A stretch of DNA of 64,000 nucleotides, from the NCBI GenBank assembly GCA_004369085.1, contig ML210248.1, forward strand, positions 2,986-66,985, written 5' to 3'. Within the stretch, counting starts at the first letter, position 1. Every line of letters begins with the position of its first letter. This DNA is from Coprinopsis marcescibilis (lineage: Eukaryota > Basidiomycota > Agaricomycetes > Agaricales > Psathyrellaceae). The notes under the pieces are model-generated. The model made no database searches, was not told the DNA's origin, and worked only from the letters and a program-made list of their open reading frames with translations. This document shows positions 1 through 14,215 of the stretch, piece by piece. A program made the position numbers and the translations under genes.

Positions 1-910
1 CCACCTGCTAAGCTATCTAGCAAACTCTTAACTACTTATTACTACCAGGTAAATATGTCCTCCCAAGTCGTATACATTGGCCTCCTGTCTGCCTGCGCAT
101 TAGCTGCGCTCCATGGCTTTCAACAATAGAGTCATATTTGCACAGCAACCACACTGTATTAATGCACAAAATTGAATATGAATGTACAGACCAGCTGCGT
201 TGGATGCCCCCCTCTATTTGCGGTAGATGGCTGGTCAATCTTCTGTGATATGGTCAGACTTTATCTCACCAGGAATTAGGCATTATAGGTATGGTGTGTT
301 ACTAGGTACGTTCCTCCTTGCTGTACATTATTTCATCAGCCTATGTACTAGAGACTCTTCATTACCTCAAACCTACATCTCTCAACCAGAATTTCATTGC
401 CAGAGTTAGATAAAGTCCGCCATCAAATACTGATAATCAAGGTGGAAGGGCTATCGCGCGTGAAAATTCAACCATATACTTCTCGTACACCGTAAACACT
501 GCCCTTCCGATTGGGCGCATAGCCTGTATAGATTAACTTCACCACTAGTCTCGATATGGTCTAATGTCATGCCAAACGCTCGAGACCTGAAAGGAGATCA
601 GCGTGCCTGGCCTAATGGCCCTACTTGTCCCAACAACTTCCATGATCAAGGACCAGGTAGCTGATGGGTGGCGCATTTAGTAAGTATGAGTCTTCAAAGG
701 CCAAACACCCCAGTCCATAAATAAGATAAAAGGGTATTTTCTCAGCCCTCTGTACTGTCACCACATCATTCCTTTCCTCTGTTCACAATGGCCATCCACG
801 TTACACCTTGGTCTCCAACAACCCTCAACTCGTACCCTTGCAACCAATCCTCCATGGGTATTGCGTTATCTCCTCTGGAATTTCGAATTTCGACCATCTC
901 TTCTTAGGAC
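1..910. other. No gene recognised (window start)
   Basis: I see no open frame with family resemblance here; the longest frames are under 75 codons. A pyrimidine-rich stretch near 760-785 followed by an ATG at 788 could be the 5' leader or a short upstream reading frame (about 38 codons) of the DUF6699 gene that starts at 911. Joining that ATG to the main frame through the visible GTATTG..TTAG boundaries gives the wrong phase. Confidence 0.4.
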
Positions 911-1624
911 ATGGACACAAAACCTGTAGTCGCTCGATCGCTGACCCCGACTTGTCTCAAGACGCTACCTCCCACAGTCAAGGATATGGTGAAGGCACCG
1001 GCATTTCTCCCACCGCTGTTTGAGGAATCTCCAGCGAATGTGAAGCAGATCAATTTCGATGAGACGGTAACCCTCATTGCGTCGGACGCAGCCCACAAAG
1101 AAAAGCACTATGGAGTGCAAAGAAACAGACGTCCCACGACCTGCATTCCTCTACCGCCACTGGGCCACGAAGCCCCAGTGATACACCCTATCTTGCAGTC
1201 AAATCCAAGCTCGGATTTTACATGGGATATACGCTTTCCAGCCTGCGACCTTTTCGCAGACAGCGTATGGCTTCATCAACCAGCCACCACACCCACAGCT
1301 TCTTCGTTTGCTATCCGCTGTGCTGCGTTCGAGCGACCAATCGTTGTTTTCCCTTCCGATGAAAATATGTACGTGACAGTGTGTGACATACTGGATGCAG
1401 TACACAGCATGTACTTGGGCCACAGTCAGAAGAAAGAGGACACGAGGACCTCGTTTCAATCTGGTCCGCATTGGCGCTTAAGCACCCAGGATCAATTGCG
1501 TTATGGGCAAGGGAAGGAAAACAGGCATTCAGGAAGCCTAGTTGCTGGCGATGGGAGCTGTATGTGGAGTGGAATATCTCCAAGTCCCACCGAAGGCGAT
1601 GTGTGGGTACTCTCACTTGGATAA
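911..1624 (+). CDS. DUF6699 domain protein (copy 1)
   Basis: This is a single-exon frame of 237 residues. From about residue 95 it carries the features I associate with DUF6699, a family common in mushroom-forming fungi with no known function: an IHPIL strand, a TWDIRFP segment, a (S)FAIRC..FERPIVV strand, a TVCDILDAVHSMYLG helix, and a C-terminal GDVWVLSLG strand. The N-terminal 90 residues are Pro/Thr-rich and probably disordered. The start is the first ATG of the frame; an upstream ATG at 788 is out of phase. A second, recognisably related gene lies at 28243. The family assignment comes from the pattern of strands and is fairly secure; the role is unknown. Confidence 0.72.
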   Translation: MDTKPVVARSLTPTCLKTLPPTVKDMVKAPAFLPPLFEESPANVKQINFDETVTLIASDAAHKEKHYGVQRNRRPTTCIPLPPLGHEAPVIHPILQSNPSSDFTWDIRFPACDLFADSVWLHQPATTPTASSFAIRCAAFERPIVVFPSDENMYVTVCDILDAVHSMYLGHSQKKEDTRTSFQSGPHWRLSTQDQLRYGQGKENRHSGSLVAGDGSCMWSGISPSPTEGDVWVLSLG

Positions 1625-2256
1625 ACACACAGGGTGTGGTCTGTCGGCAATGACAACGGCGACGTCAATAAACGCAATGCGCCTGAGAAGTAGCGTGTTG
1701 TCCCATGCCATCCGACAGGCGGCTGTGCATATGCTACTCGGACGTTGAGCATCTACAGCGGGAAGATATATTACTATCCTGCGAGATACAATTTCTTCGA
1801 GGTCTGGTGAAGTTCTCCGACTTGTATCAACTTGAACGTCTGGCCTACTTAGTAACAGCTCAAGTATCTAGCTACTTCAAGTTCTTGAAGGAGCACTGCG
1901 TAGCCAGGCTTGTGCAGTAGCATATTTCTCAGCTCTCCCTGTGTTGTTTCGTGTCTTTAAAAGCCTCTGTAGTTGAATCTGAATGTACTTATGCCTGGTA
2001 TGATCAATGAGCTTTTAAATTTTAGTGGCCGACAGGGTGCAGGCGCCAAGCGGATATTCGGCAATGTCCGGCAGCATCGCCATGGAACCTGGCCACAGTG
2101 TTACTCCGTGACTGCTCCGAAACCTTTTCTACTATATCTATCAAGCCGTGAATACCGCTTCTCGACTGCGAGTAAGAAGGGGATACAGAGAGATAGGAGC
2201 ACGGCACGCTTTCTTTCTACCAACGACATCCCCCAATTGAAACCAATCTCAGGCTC
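1625..2256. other. Intergenic, no supported gene
   Basis: This is the interval between the DUF6699 gene and the acid phosphatase. Short frames exist (for example 1705-1920 +) but show no family resemblance or splice context. It probably holds the terminator of the first gene and the promoter of the second. Confidence 0.4.
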
Positions 2257-4446
2257 ATGACATTGGATGCCCATCCACACAATTTCCGATTCCTCTTGGT
2301 TGCCGCTCTCTGTATTTTGACTTTCAAAAGCCTTGTATACGGGTTAGAAAATCAAATTAGCATTACCACCGACGACTTTGGGGAGGATAAGAACATGCCA
2401 TTTGGATTCCCAATAGGAAACACCGGCTCTGATTCCGCGCCACCTGCTTACCCACCTCCTCAGGCCTCCCTGGACGTCGATGGATACCCAGTTGCCCCTC
2501 CACCGTTGCGTCTGGTACAGGTTCATGCGTTCGTTCGACATGGTACGCGATTACGTGTTCGTTGCTGTATGGCCTGGCTCACTCTTGGTTAGGAGAGCGC
2601 ACACCAGTCGGCGTTCGCCTGAACGGACCACCAGCCAACGTACCAGAACATTGGAATATGTGTCGCACAGCGCGTAGATTTCAAACCTCTGTCAGCGAAA
2701 TGCTCAACTCGGAGTCTAGCTCCTCGCAATATCACCACCCATTCCACGTCAAGCGAATCGTAGAGAGACCGGATGGACGAGCAGTAGAAGGTGAATGGTA
2801 CGTGTGTCGACTTGCTTTCTTGTTCCAACGTGTCAACAGCTTTCGTTTAGCCTATTGGGCGAGTTGACAGATCTCGGTCGTCAGGTACGCCAGACCTTGT
2901 TTCGCGTAGCCCGTATTGAACAGAGTGCAGAGCACGTACAACTATGGAGTTAATCTTCGCAGAATTTACATTGATAGGTGTGCAATCTCCACTCCCGCGA
3001 TAACTTTCCGTTCACCCTTCAATAAGACTTAGTTTCCTTCCGGACAAGCTGGAAACCCCAGACACAGTCTATTTCAGAACTACGAATGTGCCCCGGACGA
3101 CAGAATCACTCCAAGAAATAATTCGAGGTTTATACCCCAAGGAAACGTCATTACCCCCTATTCGTGTGAGGTGAGGTCATGAACCATAAATCATCACCCA
3201 GCCGCTCAACTTGCCTAGAAACGGGAAAGACGAGAATCTCATCGGGAACACCTACTCGTGCAAACGATTGGAAGCCCTTCAGATAGGATTCGCCAAAGGT
3301 GTGATTAGTTAATAGGCCAATATATGAGGAGCCATCTAATTTCTGTCATGCTTTAGCTGCTGCCGACGCATACAACCCGACACTTGAACGATTGGATGCC
3401 ACGCTCTCGAAATACATTGACGGTAACCCAATACGAGTCGACGGTCGGCCGCGAGCTTCAGGCATTTTCGATACGGTACGTGTTTTTTTGTGTTGGATGC
3501 TGCTAATAGCGATTCATTAAGATTCCGAGCAGATTCGTTCAGCCGTTGCTCATGGTATCGAGGTTCCGGCGGAGTTTAAGAACGAAACGATAATCAGCAG
3601 CATAGTTAGTTGTTGCGCTCTATCATTATCTTAACCGCGGACTCACGGGTGTACAGGAGCGTGCTGTGACCAGTGAATGGTTCTCTGGTAAGCTTGTTAT
3701 GTTTGTTCGTGCATGAAGTGGCTTGCTGACGTGATGTTCAGGATGTGAGTTCAAACATGTTATTCGACCACTGGTTCTTGGCCGTGACGCAGTGTTTAGA
3801 CAAAACCGAAGAGGTTAGAAGGCTGGGAATGGGCCGGCTACTGGATGACATGATGCGCAAAATGCAGCATCGAATCGCCAAGCCCGAGCAGGATCCTTTG
3901 AAACTCCTTGTTCATAGCACGCACGACAGTGGTCTCGCGGCATTATGTCAAACACTCGATGTCTACGACGAAAGGTGCGCAATTCCACTCGATCCGAACA
4001 ATATGGGGTTTTAACACCACTCAAACAAGATGGCCAGCATTCACTGCCTCCGTGACGTTTGAACTGTTTAAAGACACCTCTGGCGAGGGTGGCAGCTCAC
4101 CGGGACAATCATTGAGGCTGTTTTCTCGCCTTTCCAAATCATCGCCGAAGCACTGTGAGTCTATGGCTTGCTGATAACTCAGGATTCGAGACTAATCGTT
4201 GGTGGTCCAGATGTGCGAATGAGGTACCAGAACAAAACTATGACATTGCCTATTTGTGCCGCAGAAGGCAAGCATCTTCCTGGACATCCCGAGTTCTGCA
4301 CACTCGAGGCATTCAAGTCTAGGGTGGAGCAGCTTACGCCCAAGGATTGGACAGAGGAATGTAGCCTTGGGACTGGTTCCAAACATAGGTTCGCTCTTTC
4401 TCGTGTATGTGTTGTACGAGAGGCTAACTGTCGCACGTATAGATGA
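2257..4446 (+). CDS. Histidine acid phosphatase (branch 2), membrane-anchored or secreted
   Basis: This is a multi-exon gene. Residues 10-30 form a hydrophobic signal or anchor (FRFLLVAALCILTF), followed by a Pro-rich linker. Splicing GTACGC..TTAG (2543-2592) restores the catalytic motif RHGERTPVGVRLNGPPANVP; without it the frame reads RHGTRL and stops. Further exons give LLGELTDLGRQ, TYNYGVNLRRIYID, a block ending in RTTNVPRTTESLQEIIRGLYP, and EWFS joined to DKTEEVRRLGMGRLLDDMM across an intron ending TGTTTAG at 3794. The proton-donor motif is HSTHDSGLAAL near 3915. Joining DE to RWPAFTASVTFELF skips about 50 nt. The last intron ends at 4442 and gives a stop at 4444-4446. The family hydrolyses phosphomonoesters (phytate, lysophosphatidate or other substrates); the substrate cannot be read from sequence. 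The exon pattern is coherent, so I regard the gene as intact. Confidence 0.85.
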
Positions 4447-5891
4447 TCTGTCATGTACTGCTATTATCTACTTCGCTATTCGATCTATGGGTTGCGGTAA
4501 TTAATTTGGGTTTGGTTTATCTTCGGCTATTCAAAATCTTTGTTTGCGTGAGCGAAAGAAGTCGGAGAACTGCTCGTGTGGGTTTGACGTAACAAGGCTT
4601 GCCTTTCCAGCTTACTCTGGTATATGTTTTTCCGTGCTAACTGGACAACCAGATGTACCTGTCAATCAGGCCACGAATACTGCTATTGAACCTGCTCATT
4701 AAATGTCGTTTCCCATAAACAAATAGGGCCTTCGTGCATGCCCCAACATATCGGTCTACTCGGCTTCTGTATCAGTGATCACCCAACAACCCATGGCGGA
4801 AAGTTGAACTTTGCTTCCAACGTCAGGTCGTTGGAAGCACAGATCATTGACGGATGACGATCGTCTGTCATTTGCTCTCGGAAGAAGCTAAGTATGATCA
4901 TCTTCTTTCTGCCCTTGTGTTGTTAAAGGAAAGGATTGCGCAGGCGAAGTGGTGATTTTCCAAATCTACCCATGTGGGCCACAGGCACCTAGTACCCCGT
5001 GAGTATGTATATTTCCGTTGCAGAGCTGCATAGGACACACCTGGATTGAATCCTTGAGATAGAACAACTCGTATAGGCTATGCGTTCTCATCACTCCCTC
5101 ACGCATACCTAATCTCTAAGGACGGAAACATCGCTCCTGCAGCTATGCAACAGAAGCTCAAAGACATCAGCCTCAAGAACGTCATAAGTGGTCTAAGTGA
5201 GTGGAGTGTTTGATTTTTGACGTATCACCTGTATACTGAGCCTCAGCCGCCGGGACTGCCAATAATTTTCTGCCGTTGGGCTCTCCGTGACAGGGCCTCA
5301 CCCTCTGACAAGGCCACCATTACTATTTACTTGCTGTTGACCAGCACATATCTACTATGCTTTTGTAACGTTATCGATCGTTTTGAAGCACAATTTAATT
5401 CAGTCTCTGGGAATGCCAGTTAGACATAACAAGAACAAGAGGTGAAACCGAAAGTTCGCAGAGCCCGTGTGTCCAGATTTCTAGATGCCCTGCAGTCTTC
5501 GATAAATACGTCAAAAATTTGATGCGAGGGAGAGACTTTGTGTATGATACCAGCATCACTGGCCATTTGAAACCAACCACCAGATCTAAGCTTACTATGT
5601 AGCATACCGGTTTCTTGAAGATAAAAGTTGGCACTGAGATGCTTTGCCGCCGTGCTGGATTTGGCAACAATGATCAGGCGCGGATGGCGCGTGGGAATTC
5701 TAAAGCAAAAAGTCGTGCCGTTGCCGGCGGGACTCGTGGTGGCAAGCTGGCAGCAAAGAATACCGTCTTCAATTTGACACCAGCCTTCACCACCATCAAG
5801 TCCAGTATGAACTGACGGCAAACCTTTGCATCGACTTAGAACCCACTAGCTATCATATTACGACTTCAAACTCTTGGTGAATTCGCGCTAG
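4447..5891. other. Gene-poor interval with unexplained open segments
   Basis: I could not assemble a gene here. Two stretches look more protein-like than chance. One is about 5085-5205 (+), reading GYAFSSLPHAYLISKDGNIA and onward. The other is 5420-5820, where both strands are open: minus-strand frame of 133 codons, and plus-strand frames including FDKYVKNLMRGRDFVYDTSI. They may be exons of an unrecognised gene or decayed remnants. The carrier promoter should lie just upstream of 5892. Confidence 0.3.
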
Positions 5892-7282
5892 ATGAGCCAG
5901 CATGGCCTCCCTGAAAGCAACCTGAATGACCCGGAGAATTTCTGCGGAATGGGCTCCGTAGAGGTCGATGATGTCGAGGAAGATGTATTCCGTGGAGCAA
6001 CGAAGGAGATTGCATTTGGGAGTGTACGTCGTATCTATTGTTGTCTTTACACTTTACATGAGTGAGCTATATTAACGAGGCATTTCAGATAGCCGGCATG
6101 GTTTCTGAAGTTTTCGAATACCCTTTTGATTTGGCAAAGGTCAGACTGCAGGCCCAGCTACTTGCGCCTCCTAGTATCGACGGAGGGAATGCTATGCGTT
6201 TCCGTGGTCCGATGGACTGCTTAATGCAAACCTGGAAGGAGGAGGGGTTCCGAGGGTTGTATCGAGTAAGGAGGTTTTCATTTGGACCAACACTAGCTGA
6301 CCCAGAGCTGGCATAGGGAATAACTGCGCCGATAGTGGGATCCATGGCAGTAACCGCCGCTCTCTTCCTATCTTACGCCTCGGTTCAGAACGTTATTCGG
6401 AGAACCCAGGACCCCAAGCAGGCGCTTTCAATGCCCCAGATAACACTGGCAGGGGCCACCGCAGGAGCCGTCGCAAGCTTCGTGTTGACACCAATTGAAT
6501 TAGTCAAATGCAAGATGCAAGTTCAAATGATGAATTTCAACCTCGCTCACCCCGAGGCCGTCGCATCTGCAGTCGTACCAGGTCGCATCCCCCACCGAAC
6601 CCCTCCATCGCTATCGAACCTCCACGCCAAACCCGCCCTTACAAAGACGAATACATTAGGGCCAAGACATATGCACGACGCCGCCTGTAAGGCCAAGTCC
6701 CCAGCAATCACTACCGTCGTACATCGACCTTCACCTCCAGGTGCTATCAACCTTATCAGATCCATTGTCGCCACACATGGCGTGCGTGGTCTCTGGCTAG
6801 GGCACACTGGAACTCTCCTTCGAGAAACTGGTGGATGTGCGGCCTGGTTCGTAGTCAAAGAGTCCGTGGCCAGGTCTCTCGTTGACAAACGACTGTCAGG
6901 CTTTTCGAAGTCTTCGATCACCAAGAAAGACCTTCAACCACTTGTATGGGAGTCCGCATTGTCCGGTGCCATGGCTGGAGCGATTGGGGCAGTTGTTCTG
7001 TACCCAGCTGATACCGTGAAGAGTGCGATCCAGACCGAGGAGGAAATGCGGGTGGGCGTGAAGAGCTACAAGTCGCAGGGATCGAACAGTGGAGGCCCTT
7101 CGAAGCGGATAGGTTTGGGCATGGCCAGACAGGGTTTCACGCGGACGTTTATAAACATGTACCGGACACATGGCGTGCGAGGGTTGTACGCCGGTTGTGG
7201 TGTGACAGTTGCTCGTGCTATTCCCAGTAGCGGGATTATTTTTGTGGTATATGATGGACTAAATAACATGTTTCGGGACTGA
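5892..7282 (+). CDS. Mitochondrial carrier, ornithine/basic amino-acid carrier type
   Basis: Three exons fit exactly: 5892-6023, 6089-6265 and 6317-7282, about 424 codons. All three signature motifs of the mitochondrial carrier family are present, one per repeat: PFDLAKVRLQ, PIELVKCKMQ and PADTVKSAIQ. The companion sequences EEGFRGLYR, HGVRGLWLGHTGTLLRE and HGVRGLYAGCGVTVARAIPS follow at the ends of the repeats. An insertion of about 65 residues after the second signature is Pro/Ala-rich and looks like a matrix loop. Organisation and spacing are closest to the ARG-13/ORT1 ornithine transporter group, which links mitochondrial arginine synthesis to the cytosol. The family call is secure; substrate assignment is inference. 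The first exon encodes an acidic N-terminus (VEVDDVEEDVF). Confidence 0.88.
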
Positions 7283-7461
7283 CGTCGCTCTTTCTTATAA
7301 ACCATTGCTTTGTACACTAGATGTAGCCTCCTCTGTTTCATTTCCCTACTCAATCTGTTGCTACGCTACAATACTAATCTCATTAATAATCAGGCCTCAG
7401 GTTCTGTAGGGTTCATACACCAGCAGCCTCTAGGCTCCCGTCTCCCGTCAGACAATCATCT

Positions 7462-9744
<2,283 letters not shown>

Positions 9745-10538
9745 TTCAAGGTGAAGTCTGGTGCTGTCTGGTGGGCCTAGAGAGGCACTACTTATAGTGG
9801 AGTACAGATTTTGTACCAACTCATTTCTCAATGCGATTTCACCGAACTTTGACCGCGTCGTCATCTGAGCGGGTTGCTGAGCGCTGAAGAAGTGGCTTGG
9901 CAGCTGCGCCGGACAACGGGCGCTTACGTAGGCAACTTTGGTTTAGCCGGTCGCCTCCGGTCACCGGTCAACGAGGTTTGTAGCTAGGTTTGTTGCTTGT
10001 TTTTTACGTATTTTGCAAACTAACGCCATTGAACCAGCGGGGAGCTGCTTTATCAACCGCTGATCTGGAAGCATACCAAGGATTCTTGAGCTGGTGCACT
10101 TCCTACTCCTGGCCTGTCTTCACATATGTGACGTACTTCAGCCGCTTCTGCGCTGCTCTTGACCTTCAATCTTGAGTGCAACTACCTACCTTGTGCTCAG
10201 GTTCATCAAACCGTCCTTAAAATCAGTTAATCTAGGAGTCTGACTGGCTCTGGCACCTTCTCGGCTCACAAGTGCTTTATCGATTTTCGGCCGGTTATTG
10301 GTCCAACCAAGAGAGCGGATGCAATAGCCGTAGAACGTCCAAGCGGATGTCCAAACGGAGGCCGACGCCTTCAATTATGTTGGACCTTCATGGACGAGTA
10401 AACCAGATCTAGCATGCAACAAATGATCAGAGACCGATTCAAAATAACTTTTGGTGCCCTGAATAGAGCCGCGTCCCCTTTATATTGCTATCGAGGATTT
10501 CCAGGTCATGGTTGCCGTTTTTCTCCCCGAAGAGTCTA
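9745..10538. other. Divergent promoter interval
   Basis: This interval separates the divergently transcribed GH1 and DUF6534 genes. No frame with family resemblance was seen. It includes a palindromic-looking GC-rich patch around 9940-9970 (CGGTCGCCTCCGGTCACCGG). Confidence 0.4.
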
Positions 10539-11999
10539 ATGTCGGAAGGCGCCCCCACTATCGCAGATGTAGCCATTCCTTTGTGAGCATCCAAGTTCCT
10601 GCTTTATCATGTACACACTACTTACAAACTTCATTCAGTCTTTCTTCATTAGTAGGCGACTCGTTGCCTGCCATATCGTGCATCTCTGACAGACCGCGGC
10701 GCAGCTAATGTGCTCCCTTTGCACTTGGGGTCTACAGGGGGTCATAGTCGTCCAAGGATGTCAGTTCTGAAGCTATTTTCCGATAGTTCAAGGCTGCTCA
10801 CATCCCTTTCAGATAGCTTCCACATCAACTTTCCGCGAGACCGATTGGTCTGGAAGCTATTGGTGTACTTGATCATACTTCTCGAATGCGTGCAGACGGT
10901 TGTTGTCACCATCGATGCGTTCACGGTGTTTTCTAGTGGCTGGGGTATTGTCGCAGACTTGGATGACTTGCATATGATTTGGTTTACCCTGCCGGTGATG
11001 AGCAGTATAAGTGAGTCGGCACTCGAGTCCTGTGCGGTTACTTTGCTCAGTCGGTTTGCTCTATCGCAGTTGGATTGATTTGCCACTGCCTATTTGCCTA
11101 CAGAGTTCACGTTCTGTCAGGCACATGGTACGCCAGTCCTATCGTCCTTCTCGTAAGATTCAATCTGTTGTCCTGAAACCCACCCCAATTCACTGACACA
11201 CCTTGAAAGCTCGCTGCATTCGGTTTCAGCTGCGGAATTTCGTTTGGGGTAAAACTTGCTCTAGCTGAGAAGCTGTCCGACGCCATGGCCACATCAAATA
11301 TATATCTACTTTGCGGGGTAAGTTTCCAAGGAAAATGCACTGTCCTGCGACTGAACATTTCATACGACAGCTCTGGAACGGCACGGCTGCTGTCTGCGAC
11401 GTTGTAATTGCAGGGTTTATGTCTTTTTATGTGAGCGATAACCACATTTTGCGCTTACTTGCACTTAAAAATATACCGTTACCAGCTGTCGAGCAACAGT
11501 ACCGGAATATCTCAGACCGATGTCTTGATCACCAAAATCATACGACTTGTCTTCGAGACTGGAGCCCTGACAGGTATGTTGTCTTTGGTTTATCTTTTAC
11601 TCCTCCTCCGTGCAACCTCCTAAGTGCTCCCAACTAGCTGCCGCGTCGTTGGCCAGTGGGATTCTCTTCGTCGGCTACCGCAATGAGTTACAGATTGGGA
11701 TTTACTTTATTATCCCTGCCGCCGTTCTCGCCAAACTCTACGCAATCACCATGCTCGCCATGTTCAACAACCGGTCACCTCAACAGAACACCTCACAGGG
11801 CGCCGCGACTGAGTCGGTAATTCAGACGTACGAAGGCCGGACCAGGAAGCCATTTGTGCGCAGCCTGACTCGACCTACCACTTCTCGACCAGACATTATA
11901 ATCGGGCGCTCCGTCGTGCAACAGGTTTGGACGGACGATGATATTGCCCTCGATAAGATGACCAAAGAGGTACGATCGTCGGGTCTCTTCGGCAGATGA
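10539..11999 (+). CDS. DUF6534 seven-transmembrane protein
   Basis: This is a multi-exon gene with the order typical of the DUF6534 membrane family of Agaricomycetes. A short first exon (MSEGAPTIADVAIP) is followed by LVWKLLVYLIILLECVQTVVV (TM), then a Trp-containing loop (SSGWGIVADL). Next come MIWFTLPVMSSIS (TM), VGLICHCLFAYRVHVLS (TM) and FGFSCGISFGVKLA. LWNGTAAVCDVVIAGFMSFY and KIIRLVFETGALTAAASLAS (spliced at about 11570-11637) follow, then IGIYFIIPAAVLAKLYAITM and a cytosolic tail ending GLFGR. The function is unknown; the fold looks receptor-like but no ligand or G-protein coupling is established. The first two exon joins are uncertain, and the exact route from residue 15 to the LVWKLL helix was not resolved. 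Confidence 0.75.
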
Positions 12000-12264
12000 T
12001 TGGCTCATCCTCTTCGTATCAGAACTACATGTCTGAGTCGATGTCGTCGAAAAGTGGACGGAGCAACGAGCCCCAGACCGAGCAAGATGGGACAATTTCT
12101 GGGAATATGGCTGTGTCATGATGAAAGCTTGTTACTGTCGCGGTTATCTATCCTCGTACTAGTCTTTGACTATGAATCGTCTGTGATTTCTTTGTAACCC
12201 TGTTTGAGCGACACTTACACACTCTTTTGAATGAAGTGGAGTATACGTATCCAATCAATCAATT
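12000..12264. other. Convergent 3' intergenic spacer
   Basis: This is the spacer between the 3' ends of the DUF6534 gene (+) and the F-box/LRR-like gene (-). Nothing else is visible. Confidence 0.5.
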
Positions 12265-13834
12265 TCAATTAGACGGAAGTTTGATATTATCGGGTATGCG
12301 CATGTTGCCTGTAGAGTTGAAGCTTGAAATCGAAGGGATTATTTGACTGCAAATGTGCATAACACCCCAAACGGCGGAGTCGTCAGGGTGTCCGTAGCAA
12401 TTGATGCTGATGTCTTCCAGGTCCCATACCACTCCCAAGAAGGTGGCTTTCAGCTTTGTGGCGAACGAGACGTCCTCCAGCTGACCCTAGCTACCGCAGT
12501 CAGTACTACTCCGATTAATACATGTTTGGTCCGTACCTCTTCGTTAAATGGGTAAGTTTCGTTTGGCTGGATGAGCCCCACCACCCCTTCTGTGACGAGC
12601 GCATAGAATGTAATTTCCAAGGACCGCAGTCTGGAAAACGTAGAAGCTATCAAAAGGAGTGTTTCAATCGTCAGGGTGTCAAACTGGGATATGGATAATT
12701 TATCCACTCGGGGTCCTTGGCGTCCTGAAATAGCAGTTACGCTCGCAAGAAAGTTCGTGATCTCTTCGCCAGAATTGGCGCCTTGAATCCTCAATGTCTT
12801 GACCGTAGAAAGGATTGACTTCAGGAAAGGCGAAGGACTTGTCCACCAGGTGCTGATACGGCTGTTTACAATCATATTGACCGTTTCGAGCCTGTTGAAC
12901 TCGATGGGCCCCAAACCATCAGAAAATGTATCCCCGACCGAGCAGTAGATCTCTTGGAGTGTGCCAGCGTGTCTCTCGATAAAGCCTTTGTATCCTGTCT
13001 TGGTGCTACTGATGTCGATAGAAATGAGGTTGGGGAAGTATCCTAACGTGTCGTACATCGATTTAAGGTTTAGATTTCTGCCTGCTTCGTAATTCACGAG
13101 GGTCAAACGAGCCAGCGTATTCTGGAACTGATTAATAAAGTGGGCGAGTATGTTGATGTCGGGGACAGCGACCCCGTCGGCCTGGTGTTTGATGGTTGTG
13201 CGAATGCATAGATCTTTGAGCTTGGGGAAGTCGACGCCGAGAGGAAGATACTGGGCGGCTGAGTCACAAACTCTCCAATAGACAAGCGACTCGGACTTGT
13301 ACCGGTAGTTGACCGATAAGGATGTGACGTTCCTCAGACGAGGAAGCACGTCTGATACCAGCTTTATAACAGCGCTGGGGGAGATTGTAACATTGTAATG
13401 GGGATGGTGCTTGCCAACGTGTCTGTCACCCTGGCTGGTAGGGCTCATATGCATACCACTACCCGTCACAAGGGATTTGAATTTGCGATAGAGGGATGAG
13501 GGTGTAGCCGATGTCCCGACAGAGCTTGAATCTGTGGGTGTGAAGACGCAAACATGCCCAATGTGCACCGAGAGCACAAGTTCGGCGATCCAGTCTTTCT
13601 CGCTACAGACCGCTCAGTTGGTGCGAATCCCGTGGCTATAACCCATCCTCACCGTATCGATTCCAATGCCCTTTGTCCAGGCCCGTTTATAGAAGCCAGG
13701 TTCAACTCCCTGTACTTTGCTTTCATTGCGTGATGCATGAATGTCTGGTTGACGCCCATGAGCGGTATGAGATCGGGCCCTCGAAGGTGCTCTGAAATCT
13801 GACCCCATATCTCTGGTGGGAGTTGTGCGATCAT
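12265..13834 (-). CDS. F-box-like/LRR-like protein (inverted paralogue of the 44.6-50.2 kb array)
   Basis: Three exons. Exon 1 (13834 to about 13652) encodes an F-box-like helix set, LPPEIWGQISEHL followed by LIPLMGVNQTFM and KYREL, and ends in LESIR. Exon 2 (to about 12553) encodes degenerate leucine-rich repeats, including FPKLKDLCIRTTI, FPNLISIDIS, WWTSPSPFLKSILSTVKTL and SRLRSLEITF. Exon 3 carries a conserved tail, VVWDLEDISINC, MHICSQIIPSISSFNSTG and a stop at 12265-12267. F-box proteins recruit substrates to SCF ubiquitin ligases; whether this divergent F-box binds Skp1 is not shown. Sequence and the LESIR exon boundary are closest to the gene at 48646, about 35 kb away on the other strand. 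Confidence 0.78.
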
Positions 13835-14215
13835 GGCTAGAGGTAGGTTGGAAAATTGGCTGTGCGCACGTTACATACCAAAGCTACGAATCAAATTGGA
13901 TGTTGACTGTCATCGGCATGGTCTCGGAGTCAAAAGTTCACACCACCAACAATCTTGTTCCGGTTCGTCCGGACTATGATCTTGCGGACACAACAGTCAT
14001 CCTGTTTCTTCTTTGTAACGGCTTGCATCTGGCAGGACTTATAAAATCGACAGGCTTAGCTTGAGGCGCAGTTTAACGCTCGCAGACGGGGATAATTGAA
14101 GTAGCGCACGAGATGAGGCATAAAGTTGATTAATTCGGGTAAGAATGTCAGTGCCCTCGGTCGTTACATTTAGAGATTTGAGACAGGTCTCGGTCAAGTA
14201 GGTAAATAAAAGTCG
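13835..14215. other. Intergenic spacer
   Basis: This is the 5' flank of the F-box gene and the 3' flank of ORC2. No supported gene was seen. Confidence 0.4.
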
